From: an uncultured Bacteroidales bacterium
GTDB taxonomy: Bacteria; Bacteroidota; Bacteroidia; Bacteroidales; Paludibacteraceae
Reading direction: 5' to 3'
NCBI GenBank assembly: GCA_902779705.1
Contig: CACZCR010000003.1
Coordinates: forward strand, 62,001 to 126,000
DNA: 64,000 nucleotides
The translations under genes were made by a program, and so were the position numbers. This document shows, piece after piece, positions 52,253 to 59,998 of the stretch. Every line of letters starts with the position of its first letter. The first letter of the stretch is position 1. Below the pieces are notes generated by a model. The model ran no database searches. It had not been told where the DNA came from and was given only the letters and a program-made list of their open reading frames with translations.

Positions 52253-54055
52253 TTATTCCTCAGAGAAATGGACGAGGACGTGACGGTAGGAGTTGAAAAT
52301 TTTCGATTTGGAGACGAAGCCCATATATCGGCGATGTTCGTCCACTACGGGCAAGTTCCAAGCGCCGGTGTCCTCAAATGTCTCCATCACTTTTTCCATA
52401 GGCATATCAGCCGGTAGGATGGCTGCCGGAGAGGTCATTAGTTGTCCTACAGTGAAGCGATGGTAGAGTCGCGGTTGGAACATGATATTGCGCACCTCGT
52501 CCAGGAGCAGAATGCCCTTGAGGTGTCCTTGATGGTCAATGACCGGGAAAATATTGCGTTTGCTTTCGCTGATGACCTTAACCAACTCACCCAAGGTCAT
52601 TTCGGGGTGGACGGTTTTCAGATCTGTTTCAAGAACGTTGTCCATCTTTAGGAGTGTGAGGACATTGCGGTCCTTATTGTGCGTGAGTAGTTCGCCTTTT
52701 TGTGCCAAACGCATCGCGTAGAGCGAATGAGGCTCGAAGAGCATGATTGTCAGATAGGAAATGACACTGACTATCATTAATGGCATAAACAGATGGTATC
52801 CTCCGGTCAATTCGGCTATGAGGAATATACCTGTTAGGGGAGCATGCATCACACCGGACATCAGTCCGGCCATTCCGACCAATGCGAAATTGCTCTCAGG
52901 CACCATGATACCTGTGAGATTGAGGATACGCGCTGTGACAAATCCTGTTAGGGCACCTGTAAAGAGCGAGGGAGCGAAGATTCCACCTACTCCTCCACCT
53001 CCATTAGTAGCTACAGAAGCCACGATCTTGAGCAGGACTATCGCAGAGAAATACGCTATAATGAGCCATTGGGTATTGGCCAATGTTTCTTCGTGTCCTA
53101 GTATAGCCCATTTCTCAAAGGGGCTATGCTCCAATGCGCTGAGGCTGTCTCCGTTGATAAGTTGGGTGATAACACCATATCCTTCGCCATATAGCGGTGG
53201 GAAAAGGAATATCAATATGCTCAGGGTGAGGCCTCCAATCAGGATTTTTAATCCTGTGCTGCGTACGTGATGCTTCATCCCTTGCTCAAGGAAGTTCATT
53301 CCGCGGGTGAAATAGAGGCTCACAAATCCACAAACAACACCCAAGATGAGATACCAAGGAATACGGCTGATAGCAAATGCTTCGTAGTTGTCGAGTGGGA
53401 ACATCGCCTCGGTACCTGTAGCCATATACGAGATGGCTGTAGCTGTGACAGAGGATATGAGCAGAGGTGCAACAGAGGTCATTGTCAGATCCATCATTAG
53501 CACCTCAAGCGTGAAGACGAGTCCAGCAATAGGTGCCTTGAAGATACCGCCTATAGCGCCCGCGGCGCCACAGCCGATCATGAGCATCATTGTCTTTTGG
53601 TCAAGACGGAAGGCCTTGGCGAGATTGGATCCTATAGCTGCACCTGTCAGCACGATAGGTGCCTCAGCTCCGACTGATCCACCGAAGCCGATAGTCAGTC
53701 CTGATCCTACGACTGAAGACCAGACGTTATGTAGTTTGATAATAGATTTGCGCTGCGAGATAGCATAGAGGATCTTGGTTATACCGTGCGATATGTCATC
53801 TTTGACGACATAGCGAACGAACAGTGCGGCAAAAGCAATACCAATGACAGGGGTGATCAGGTACCACCAAGTATGGGTATCGGCGATCAGTTGGGTTTCG
53901 ACGAACCACTGGATAAGGTGGATGAACGATTTGAGAACAACCGCAGCAAAAGCGGAAAAGCAGCCTACGAAGAACGATAGTATCAACACCAAATGTTTGG
54001 TGCTGAGATGGCGTTCACGCCATTCGATCATTCTATCGTAGAAAGTGTTATTCAT
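52253..54055 (-). CDS. ClC-type chloride channel/antiporter with CBS domains
   Basis: The 600-residue protein has the ClC membrane part with GSGLTIGFGG (117-126), GAEAPIVLTGAAIGS including the gating Glu131, KAPIAGLVFTLEV and GGGVGGIFAPSLFTGALTGF. The first filter motif is GSGLT instead of GSGIP. A cytosolic C-terminus has two CBS domains (about 475-530 and 540-595; NVLETDLKTVHPEMTLGELV, VGQLMTSPAAILPADMPMEK). The family contains both chloride channels and H+/Cl- exchangers, and this cannot be decided here. Its start overlaps the obg stop by 8 bp. Confidence 0.93.
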   Translation of the reverse strand: MNNTFYDRMIEWRERHLSTKHLVLILSFFVGCFSAFAAVVLKSFIHLIQWFVETQLIADTHTWWYLITPVIGIAFAALFVRYVVKDDISHGITKILYAISQRKSIIKLHNVWSSVVGSGLTIGFGGSVGAEAPIVLTGAAIGSNLAKAFRLDQKTMMLMIGCGAAGAIGGIFKAPIAGLVFTLEVLMMDLTMTSVAPLLISSVTATAISYMATGTEAMFPLDNYEAFAISRIPWYLILGVVCGFVSLYFTRGMNFLEQGMKHHVRSTGLKILIGGLTLSILIFLFPPLYGEGYGVITQLINGDSLSALEHSPFEKWAILGHEETLANTQWLIIAYFSAIVLLKIVASVATNGGGGVGGIFAPSLFTGALTGFVTARILNLTGIMVPESNFALVGMAGLMSGVMHAPLTGIFLIAELTGGYHLFMPLMIVSVISYLTIMLFEPHSLYAMRLAQKGELLTHNKDRNVLTLLKMDNVLETDLKTVHPEMTLGELVKVISESKRNIFPVIDHQGHLKGILLLDEVRNIMFQPRLYHRFTVGQLMTSPAAILPADMPMEKVMETFEDTGAWNLPVVDEHRRYMGFVSKSKIFNSYRHVLVHFSEE

Positions 54056-55223
54056 CCCATCCGATACCTTTATATTTGTCGAGGTCCCATTCCTCCTCTA
54101 GCTCATTGAGGTAGATAGTACCCTCCTCGTCTTCTTGTTCAGGCGTTTCGTCTCGCTCGATAACGTTGACTTCTATCGGCGCGTGGCTGATTTCGATGAC
54201 TTGGTTTTGCTCTTTGTTTAATTCGGTCCAAAGCATATCCTTGAGTTGGTCTATTCCCTGATTGGTAAAGGACGAGAAAAAGACTACCTGGACACCAAGT
54301 TTTGCTGCCAAGTCATCAGCGGTAGGCATAGGTATTTCTTCACCTGTTTGCTGATCTATACGCGGCATATCGATCTTACTAACGGCCAAGATACGTGCTT
54401 TGGTGAGCAGTTGGGGATTGTATTTCTCCAACTCGGCCAGTAGAATACGATATTCGGCTTCGATGTCAGGGGTAGTAGCAGGCACCATGAAAAGCAGCAC
54501 AGCATTGCGCTCTATGTGACGCAGGAAGCGCAAGCCAAGTCCTTTGCCTTCGCTCGCGCCCTCAATGATACCCGGTATATCTGCCATGCAGAATGACTGG
54601 TCGTCACGATATCGAACGATACCCAGTTGTGGGGTGAGAGTTGTAAACGGATAGTCGGCTATCTCGGGTTTGGCTGCCGATACCACGCTTAGAAGTGTTG
54701 ATTTGCCTGCATTAGGGAAACCTACCAAACCCACGTCCGCCAGCACTTTGAGTTGGAGGATGATGTTACGTTCTTGACAGGGTTCTCCAGGCTGTGCGTA
54801 GCGTGGTGCCTGATTGGTGGCAGTACGGAAATGCCAGTTTCCTAAGCCTCCACGGCCACCTTTAAGCAATACGATACGTTCGTCATGCTCTTTTACTTCG
54901 CAGAGGAATTCGCCTGTATCGCCGTCATACACCACTGTTCCGCAAGGCACCTCTATGACTTTGTCTTCTCCGTCTTTGCCGAACGAGCGGCTCTCTCCAC
55001 CATTACCTCCGTCTGTGGCAAAGAGGTGCTTTTGATACTTGAGGTGAAGGAGTGTCCAGAGGTTGCGGTTGGCATGCAAAATGATCGACCCACCTTTGCC
55101 TCCATCGCCTCCGTCTGGGCCGCCTTTAGGCAGATACTTGGCGCGATGAAAATGCATACTACCCGCTCCGCCCTTACCTGAGCGGCAATATATTTTCACG
55201 TAGTCGATAAAATTGGATGCCAT
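54048..55223 (-). CDS. obgE: GTPase Obg (CgtA)
   Basis: Obg is a 50S assembly GTPase linked to stress control. The 391-residue protein has the glycine-rich Obg fold (about 1-158; YCRSGKGGAGSMHFHRAKYL, GGPDGGDGGKGGSIILHAN), the G domain (VGFPNAGKSTLLSVVSAAKP, YPFTTLTPQLG, MADIPGIIEGASEGKGLG, VSKIDMP) and a Glu/Asp-rich tail (RDETPEQEDEEGTIYLNELE). The Bacteroidota-type adk-obg order is kept, 30 bp apart. Confidence 0.97.
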   Translation of the reverse strand: MASNFIDYVKIYCRSGKGGAGSMHFHRAKYLPKGGPDGGDGGKGGSIILHANRNLWTLLHLKYQKHLFATDGGNGGESRSFGKDGEDKVIEVPCGTVVYDGDTGEFLCEVKEHDERIVLLKGGRGGLGNWHFRTATNQAPRYAQPGEPCQERNIILQLKVLADVGLVGFPNAGKSTLLSVVSAAKPEIADYPFTTLTPQLGIVRYRDDQSFCMADIPGIIEGASEGKGLGLRFLRHIERNAVLLFMVPATTPDIEAEYRILLAELEKYNPQLLTKARILAVSKIDMPRIDQQTGEEIPMPTADDLAAKLGVQVVFFSSFTNQGIDQLKDMLWTELNKEQNQVIEISHAPIEVNVIERDETPEQEDEEGTIYLNELEEEWDLDKYKGIGWDE

Positions 55224-55253
55224 AACCTCTTGTAAATGTATGTTTTGTATGTT

Positions 55254-55829
55254 TTATTTGCTAGCCAAGTCAATCACTCGCTCCAGTTGCATAAATACTT
55301 CTTCTACGGTATGGTTGCCATTGATGGCAAAATAGTTGCCGTGGTGCAGATAGTAGTTGGCAATGGGTTCGGTTTGATTGTGATAGACAGCGATACGATG
55401 TCGTATGGTATTGAGATTGTCGTCTGCACGACCGCTCACTTTTCCGCGTTCGATAAGTCGCTGTATGAGTAGTTGTTCGTCTACCATCATATCGATCATA
55501 ATGGCTTCCATTTTGTACTTTTGGAGCAGTTCTGTCAATGATTCTGCTTGAGCTACTGTACGTGGATAGCCATCGAGGATAATACCCTTACTGTCTTTTG
55601 GCAAGTTAGCCAGGTAATGATCGATAACGCCGTACATCATATCATCTGACACCAAATTGCCTTTAGATATGAGTGCGTCGATTTGTTTTCCCAGTTCGCT
55701 ACCGGTTTTAATTTCTTTGCGGAGAACGTCACCCGTGGACAAATGTTGCAGTCCATAGTGTTTCACCAGCAAATCAGATTGAGTGCCCTTTCCGCTTCCC
55801 GGGGCACCGCTTAAAATAATGTTTAGCAT
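55254..55829 (-). CDS. adk: Adenylate kinase
   Basis: Adk balances ATP, ADP and AMP. The 191-residue short form has the P-loop SGAPGSGKGTQS (7-18), the AMP site LSTGDVLRKEI, DGYPRTVAQAE and the lid region RGKVSGRADDNLNTIRHR without a zinc site. It follows the hup terminator and precedes obg. I see no consensus promoter directly upstream, so it may rely on read-through. Confidence 0.97.
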   Translation of the reverse strand: MLNIILSGAPGSGKGTQSDLLVKHYGLQHLSTGDVLRKEIKTGSELGKQIDALISKGNLVSDDMMYGVIDHYLANLPKDSKGIILDGYPRTVAQAESLTELLQKYKMEAIMIDMMVDEQLLIQRLIERGKVSGRADDNLNTIRHRIAVYHNQTEPIANYYLHHGNYFAINGNHTVEEVFMQLERVIDLASK

Positions 55830-55860
55830 TGTTAATGTACCTTAAAAAATAACAGACGCA

Positions 55861-55891
55861 AAACGAGTTGCCCTATTAGAGCAACCCGTTT
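55861..55891 (-). terminator. Terminator after hup
   Basis: An 11-bp stem AAACGGGTTGC / GCAACTCGTTT (minus-strand reading, one G:U) with a 9-nt loop, followed by TGCGTCTGTTATTTTTT. It separates the abundant hup message from adk. Confidence 0.78.
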
Positions 55892-55908
55892 GTGTGAAGT
55901 TGTACGAA

Positions 55909-56172
55909 TTAGAGAGCGAGTTTCGAACCAGCTTTGAATTTAACAACTTTCTTAGCAGGAATAACGATAGCCTGCTTGGTGAGCGGGTTGATACCCTTGC
56001 GCTCCGGTTTCTGAACAACGTTCAAAGTAACGTAGCCTACCAATTGTACATTCTCACCTTTCTTGAGTGCCTCAACAGCAACTTCCAGAGCTGCGTCAAG
56101 AACCTTAGCTGCCTCTGCTTTCGAAACGCCAGCCTTCAGAGCTGTAGCCTCTACGAGTCCAGTTTTGTTCAT
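55909..56172 (-). CDS. hup: HU-family DNA-binding protein
   Basis: A nucleoid protein of 87 residues starting at ATG 56170-56172 (MNKTGLVEATALKAGVSKAE), the usual HU start; an ATG three codons upstream is less likely. It shows the DNA-binding arm region VTLNVVQKPERKGINPLTKQ and the closing strand AKKVVKFKAGSKL. The G-x-F before the arm is GYVT here and the arm sequence (KPERKGINPLT) has the conserved intercalating Pro. It has its own promoter and terminator and is transcribed as a single gene. Confidence 0.95.
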   Translation of the reverse strand: MNKTGLVEATALKAGVSKAEAAKVLDAALEVAVEALKKGENVQLVGYVTLNVVQKPERKGINPLTKQAIVIPAKKVVKFKAGSKLAL

Positions 56173-56193
56173 AATAATCAATTTTAGTTAAAA

Positions 56194-56232
56194 ATTAAAC
56201 GTTTAATCGTGTTTTAGCGGCATATGATGCCG
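56194..56232 (-). promoter_or_regulatory. Structured hup leader
   Basis: Two elements lie in the 5' untranslated region: a perfect triloop hairpin CGGCAT-ATG-ATGCCG (56218-56232) about 12 bp after the -7 box, thus near the RNA 5' end, and the 14-bp palindrome ATTAAACGTTTAAT (56194-56207). The first could protect the 5' end; the second could be an operator for HU itself or another regulator. Confidence 0.55.
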
Positions 56233-56243
56233 AAAACCGGTTG

Positions 56244-56275
56244 CAAAGATACAATAAAAATATGACAATACCAAA
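56244..56275 (-). promoter_or_regulatory. hup promoter
   Basis: TTTG (56272-56275), 20 nt, TATCTTTG (56244-56251) on the minus strand, with -33 extension TTTGGTATTGTC. Confidence 0.83.
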
Positions 56276-56339
56276 AAAAAATGTCATTTTTTGCGTTTTT
56301 TTCTGCCAAAATAGGCATTTTTTGTCAAAAAGTACGATT

Positions 56340-56375
56340 TTTGTGTGTCTATTTAAAGAAATTTTACTAATTTTG
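56340..56375 (+). promoter_or_regulatory. Possible promoter of the rhomboid gene
   Basis: TAATTTTG (56368-56375) fits the -7 consensus 21 bp before the ATG. The best -33 match, TTTG (56340-56343), is 24 nt away and so off the 20-nt spacing of all other promoters here. Weak or activator-dependent, if real. Confidence 0.4.
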
Positions 56376-56396
56376 CCGTCGAAAATGTAGAAAGAT

Positions 56397-57122
56397 ATGA
56401 GAAATTTACCGACAATAACACGCAACCTTTTGTTGATAAACGTGATCGTTTGGTTGCTGACATCTATTGTGGCGCGTTCAGGCATAGATTTGAACGGGCT
56501 ATTGGGTCTCCACTATATCACTGCGCCAGCATTCCATTGGTGGCAAGTGGTGACTTACATGTTTATGCATGCTAATTTCAGCCACTTGTTCTTCAATATG
56601 TTTGCTGTGCTGATGTTTGCTCCGGTATTGGAGCGCGAATGGGGTGCGACTAAGTTTATCGTTTTCTATCTGATTTGCGGTATAGGTGCAGCATTGATGC
56701 AAGAGAGTGTGTGGGCGCTGATGTATGGTCATGAATTGGCACTGGCTCCAAGTTATATTGCCAATCGATTGGTGACTATTGGTGCTTCGGGAGCGGTGTT
56801 TGGCATTTTGTTTGCTTTTGGCTGGTTGTTTCCTGATGTGCCGATGTTCCTCTTCTTTATACCTATACCTATCCGCGCACGCGTGATGGTGATTGCATAT
56901 GCTGTGATTGAGTTGTTTGCCGGTTTAGGAGGAATGGTATTCACCGGTGATAATGTAGCGCATTTTGCACATTTGGGCGGTATGCTATTCGGCTGGCTAG
57001 TCATGTTGTATTGGCGATACGGTGAACCTCATGTGAAGGCATGGTGGAGTCGTCTTCGCGGACACGATGACGACAGTGGCAATGACCGTTGGAGTGAATA
57101 TCACTACCAGCGATCTGAATAG
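56397..57122 (+). CDS. Rhomboid family intramembrane serine protease
   Basis: A 241-residue membrane protein with six or seven helices. The first loop has WWQVVTYMFMHANFSHLFFN with the conserved His/Asn, TM4 carries the catalytic Ser131 (TIGASGAVFGILFAFGWLFP) and TM6 the catalytic His192 (NVAHFAHLGGMLFGW). Rhomboids cut membrane proteins within the bilayer; the substrate is unknown. The C-terminal tail is hydrophilic (RGHDDDSGNDRWSEYHYQ). Its last 19 bp overlap the end of the convergent lipoprotein gene. Confidence 0.94.
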   Translation: MRNLPTITRNLLLINVIVWLLTSIVARSGIDLNGLLGLHYITAPAFHWWQVVTYMFMHANFSHLFFNMFAVLMFAPVLEREWGATKFIVFYLICGIGAALMQESVWALMYGHELALAPSYIANRLVTIGASGAVFGILFAFGWLFPDVPMFLFFIPIPIRARVMVIAYAVIELFAGLGGMVFTGDNVAHFAHLGGMLFGWLVMLYWRYGEPHVKAWWSRLRGHDDDSGNDRWSEYHYQRSE

Positions 57123-58021
57123 TTGTAGAGGTTCGTTTCGGGTGTATCTTTAAAATACAACTCTGTTTGTTCTCCTTCCCAACGGAACTTATAGATGGTA
57201 GGATGGCATATTAGGCCGTCAAATCCTGCTATGCAGGTATAGTACGTGTGGTCTTGTTCGAATAACATGTAGTTGTCATAGCCGTTATTCTTGCATGCTC
57301 GCACGCCATAGAGTAAGTCCGCATATTTAGGATACTGAAGGAAGACTTCTACGTAGTGGTTGAAGAAAGCCTGTGGAGAAGCGAAATGCTCTGCCATATC
57401 TACGCTGTCTAAACACACCATGAGGTATGGAAAATGTGCCTGGATATGCCCTTTGGAGTCCATGGGGTAGATATAATCCCACTCGCCTTTGATACGATAT
57501 TCGAAGTGGGCGTCCACAGTACTTTGCGTTGCCGTACGCACGGTAACGAGATGTAGTTTGCCTTTAGGTGTCAGCCTCTCGGGATCCACAACAAAAGCAT
57601 AGATCCAGTAATCCGTGCCGGGTTTGAGTCCTGTGAAATAGTAGTCTGTCTCGCCGTATTGTAGTGCGTGGCTGGCAAAGGTTGCCACATTGAACTCTCC
57701 ATCCGTAAGTATTTGTCTGCGCCAAGTAAGGTATTCTGCATGTGCCGAATCGAGCGCGAGGGTCATGAACTGCTTTTGGTTTGCGGGGTCGCTGGGATTA
57801 TAGTTCTCGCGTACCGGTTCAATTCCGATAAGGTAATAGGCGTCCTTGTCGGTAGAGAACAGTTGTTCGATAAATCCGGAAGATATAACCAATGAATGTG
57901 AAGCAATGGTCACATTGTTTAGTTCGTAATGCGGTGTAGGTTCACAGCCGGCCATAGTCAGCAGGCACGCCAAGCACCCAAGAATCCATCCGCTTTTATG
58001 GAGTTGATATAGTCTACTCAT
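57104..58021 (-). CDS. Fibronectin-type-like lipoprotein of unknown function
   Basis: A 305-residue protein with a lipoprotein signal (GWILGCLACLLTMAGC, Cys26). The central part has GLKPGTDYWIYAFVVDPE, the Y-x-Y strand pattern of fibronectin type III-like Bacteroidota surface proteins, followed by a beta-rich region (FEYRIKGEWDYIYPMDSKGH). I cannot name a ligand or family. It overlaps the hydrolase gene upstream by 8 bp, and its 3' end overlaps the rhomboid gene by 19 bp on the other strand. Confidence 0.75.
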   Translation of the reverse strand: MSRLYQLHKSGWILGCLACLLTMAGCEPTPHYELNNVTIASHSLVISSGFIEQLFSTDKDAYYLIGIEPVRENYNPSDPANQKQFMTLALDSAHAEYLTWRRQILTDGEFNVATFASHALQYGETDYYFTGLKPGTDYWIYAFVVDPERLTPKGKLHLVTVRTATQSTVDAHFEYRIKGEWDYIYPMDSKGHIQAHFPYLMVCLDSVDMAEHFASPQAFFNHYVEVFLQYPKYADLLYGVRACKNNGYDNYMLFEQDHTYYTCIAGFDGLICHPTIYKFRWEGEQTELYFKDTPETNLYNYSDRW

Positions 58022-59345
58022 AGTTTTTCCTTTCTTTTTCTTCGCGTTGTAAGAGTGTCTTGACTGAATAAATGAATCTCAGACAGCACTTAACATGAGT
58101 GCCATAGTGTCCGAAGTTATACTCTATGTTTGCGCCTTGCCATTTGTTTTTAGCATTAACAGCATTGGTATAAGGAACCGTCTCGTCATCAATTGAGTGC
58201 ATCATATAGACTGCAGCCTTGGGATTCCAATCGTAGGAAATGACAGAATTCTCGGTCATGGCTTTGTATAGTTCCGCCACTTTGTCGGACGTCTGTGCCA
58301 TGGCTTGTTCGGTGAGTAGTTCGTGGGTTACCTTGGTGTTGATGAATCCATTGATTTGTGCGGTAGTGTATGATTTGGAATTGATCCACTCGTCCATTTT
58401 CTCGCAGAGCCACGGTTGCATCATATCCTCCAAATCGATCTGAAGATTGTTGCCTTTGATCATACCTTGTAGCACCAGTGGTACGGCCACCGGATATCCT
58501 GCAACGTCTGTATTAACGAAGCGCTCGTAGGTAGCTTTGACGTCGTACGGACCGCCGCCGGCAAAGACGCGGTGGATTTTGGTTTGCAGGCTGTCCGGTA
58601 GATAGTCATTGGTTTGCTCGATGAGACGGAGTACTGCCATTGTTGTGGCTCCTCCCTGGGAATAGCCCATAAGGTCGATGGCTTCTTCTTCAGGCTCCAT
58701 GCCTACCGCTTTGAGCCATGGTTTGACAGCCCTCCACATATCTACTACTTGTATAGCGGTTGTTTCCATGACGAGGTATGGGTGAATCTCGTTGGAGGTC
58801 ACTCCATATCCTTGGTAGTCAGGGATGACCAATCCGTAGCCCATTTCCACCAATATACCTTCGAGCGAGAAGCAGTTGCTGGGTGCTTCGGCGTTGCTAC
58901 CGACTGTGTAGTGGCTAACGAGGATCATTCGTTTAGGGCGTTTGCCTTTAGGTAGCATGACTTTTCCGGATAGGACAATATCATCGTATTCGGTGTCCCA
59001 ACTATGGTATGTACCGACTATTTCTACGACGTTGTTATTGTTTCCCCAATCCAGCAGGGATTGTACGATTGCTGTGCCAGTGACCGAATTGGTGCGTCGC
59101 GGTCCATCAGCCATCGGTTCTTGTTCGTCGGTATATTGGTTAACGGGTGTGCCGTCCGGCAGATAGCAGTTAGACGGCAAGCCGTTAGAGAGGTCTGTTT
59201 CGCGCTGACTGATCACGCGGAACATGGTCGAGTCTCCGGTAGGTTGATCAAAATCGACCACATAAGTATCTCCCATCTGACAAGAGCCGAGCAGCAGGAT
59301 GGAAAAGGCAGTCAGTAATATGTTATATAATCGTCTCATACTCAA
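58014..59345 (-). CDS. Lipoprotein alpha/beta hydrolase (secreted lipase/esterase-like)
   Basis: A 443-residue lipoprotein (MSMRRLYNILLTAFSILLLG then SC, Cys22). It has an alpha/beta-hydrolase fold with the nucleophile Ser in DLMGYSQGGATTMAVLR, the acid Asp in YMMHSIDDETVPYTNA and the His in FGHYGTHVKCC. Earlier VSHYTVGSNAEAPSNCFSLE and VIPDYQGYGVTSNEIHPYL resemble secreted triacylglycerol lipase/feruloyl-esterase-like proteins. The substrate is not known. It overlaps the barrel gene by 4 bp (ATGA) and the next lipoprotein by 8 bp, so the three are translated as a unit. Confidence 0.85.
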   Translation of the reverse strand: MSMRRLYNILLTAFSILLLGSCQMGDTYVVDFDQPTGDSTMFRVISQRETDLSNGLPSNCYLPDGTPVNQYTDEQEPMADGPRRTNSVTGTAIVQSLLDWGNNNNVVEIVGTYHSWDTEYDDIVLSGKVMLPKGKRPKRMILVSHYTVGSNAEAPSNCFSLEGILVEMGYGLVIPDYQGYGVTSNEIHPYLVMETTAIQVVDMWRAVKPWLKAVGMEPEEEAIDLMGYSQGGATTMAVLRLIEQTNDYLPDSLQTKIHRVFAGGGPYDVKATYERFVNTDVAGYPVAVPLVLQGMIKGNNLQIDLEDMMQPWLCEKMDEWINSKSYTTAQINGFINTKVTHELLTEQAMAQTSDKVAELYKAMTENSVISYDWNPKAAVYMMHSIDDETVPYTNAVNAKNKWQGANIEYNFGHYGTHVKCCLRFIYSVKTLLQREEKERKNYE

Positions 59346-59998
59346 AATCTTGCGCCTACAGAGGCAGTAAACATTCGTGATCCGGCCATGTATATTTTGT
59401 TGGCACTTTGCAAGCCATATAATCCGCCGAACTCAACGGCAGCGAACCAACGTTTGTAGTTGGCACTAAGTCCGAGTACGGTGAGGTTGATAGCGGCGCC
59501 TACTTCGGTGTGTTGTCCTTTGTTGTTAGTCTCCGTTCCTCCGTTGACACAGGCTCCAAGTCCTAATCCGGAATAGAGGTTCACATATTCGTGTCGGAAG
59601 TATGTAAATCGTATGGTAGGCATGACAGAAATGTTGTAGAAGTAATGGTTGGGGTCGCGAGAGAGTTCTGCCCCTTTGCCATTACGCGTCACTTGGTCCC
59701 AGCCTACTTCGCCCAGATCGATCATAGCGCCTATACTCAGCCAATAGTTAGGGCGGTACTGGTACTCGAGGAAGAGGTGTTGGTGATAACGATAGTCTTC
59801 TTGGTAAGTGCGCGTCCAATCCTCGGGCATAGTAGAGATGATATTTTGTGGATTGTGCCACATGAGTGTTTCGAAGAGCATATCGCCCCATCCTACGCGT
59901 ATCTCGTGGGGCATGATCACGCGGTCAACGCGTGTCTCGGCTGCTATTGTTGTTGTTAGGAGGCAGGCGAGAGTGAAGAGGAGCAGGAGTTTTTTCAT
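59342..59998 (-). CDS. Outer-membrane beta-barrel protein of unknown function
   Basis: The 218-residue protein has a signal peptide ([20 protein letters not shown], cleavage after AA-E). Its mature part has alternating amphipathic strands rich in Tyr/Gly (HLFLEYQYRPNYWLSIGAMI, YFYNISVMPTIRFTYF, VNLYSGLGLGACVNGG) and ends SRMFTASVGARF with the terminal Phe used for barrel insertion. This is the form of small OmpA/OmpW-like barrels. It lies between the pullulanase and hydrolase genes with 4-bp overlaps on both sides. Confidence 0.8.
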   Translation of the reverse strand: MKKLLLLFTLACLLTTTIAAETRVDRVIMPHEIRVGWGDMLFETLMWHNPQNIISTMPEDWTRTYQEDYRYHQHLFLEYQYRPNYWLSIGAMIDLGEVGWDQVTRNGKGAELSRDPNHYFYNISVMPTIRFTYFRHEYVNLYSGLGLGACVNGGTETNNKGQHTEVGAAINLTVLGLSANYKRWFAAVEFGGLYGLQSANKIYMAGSRMFTASVGARF

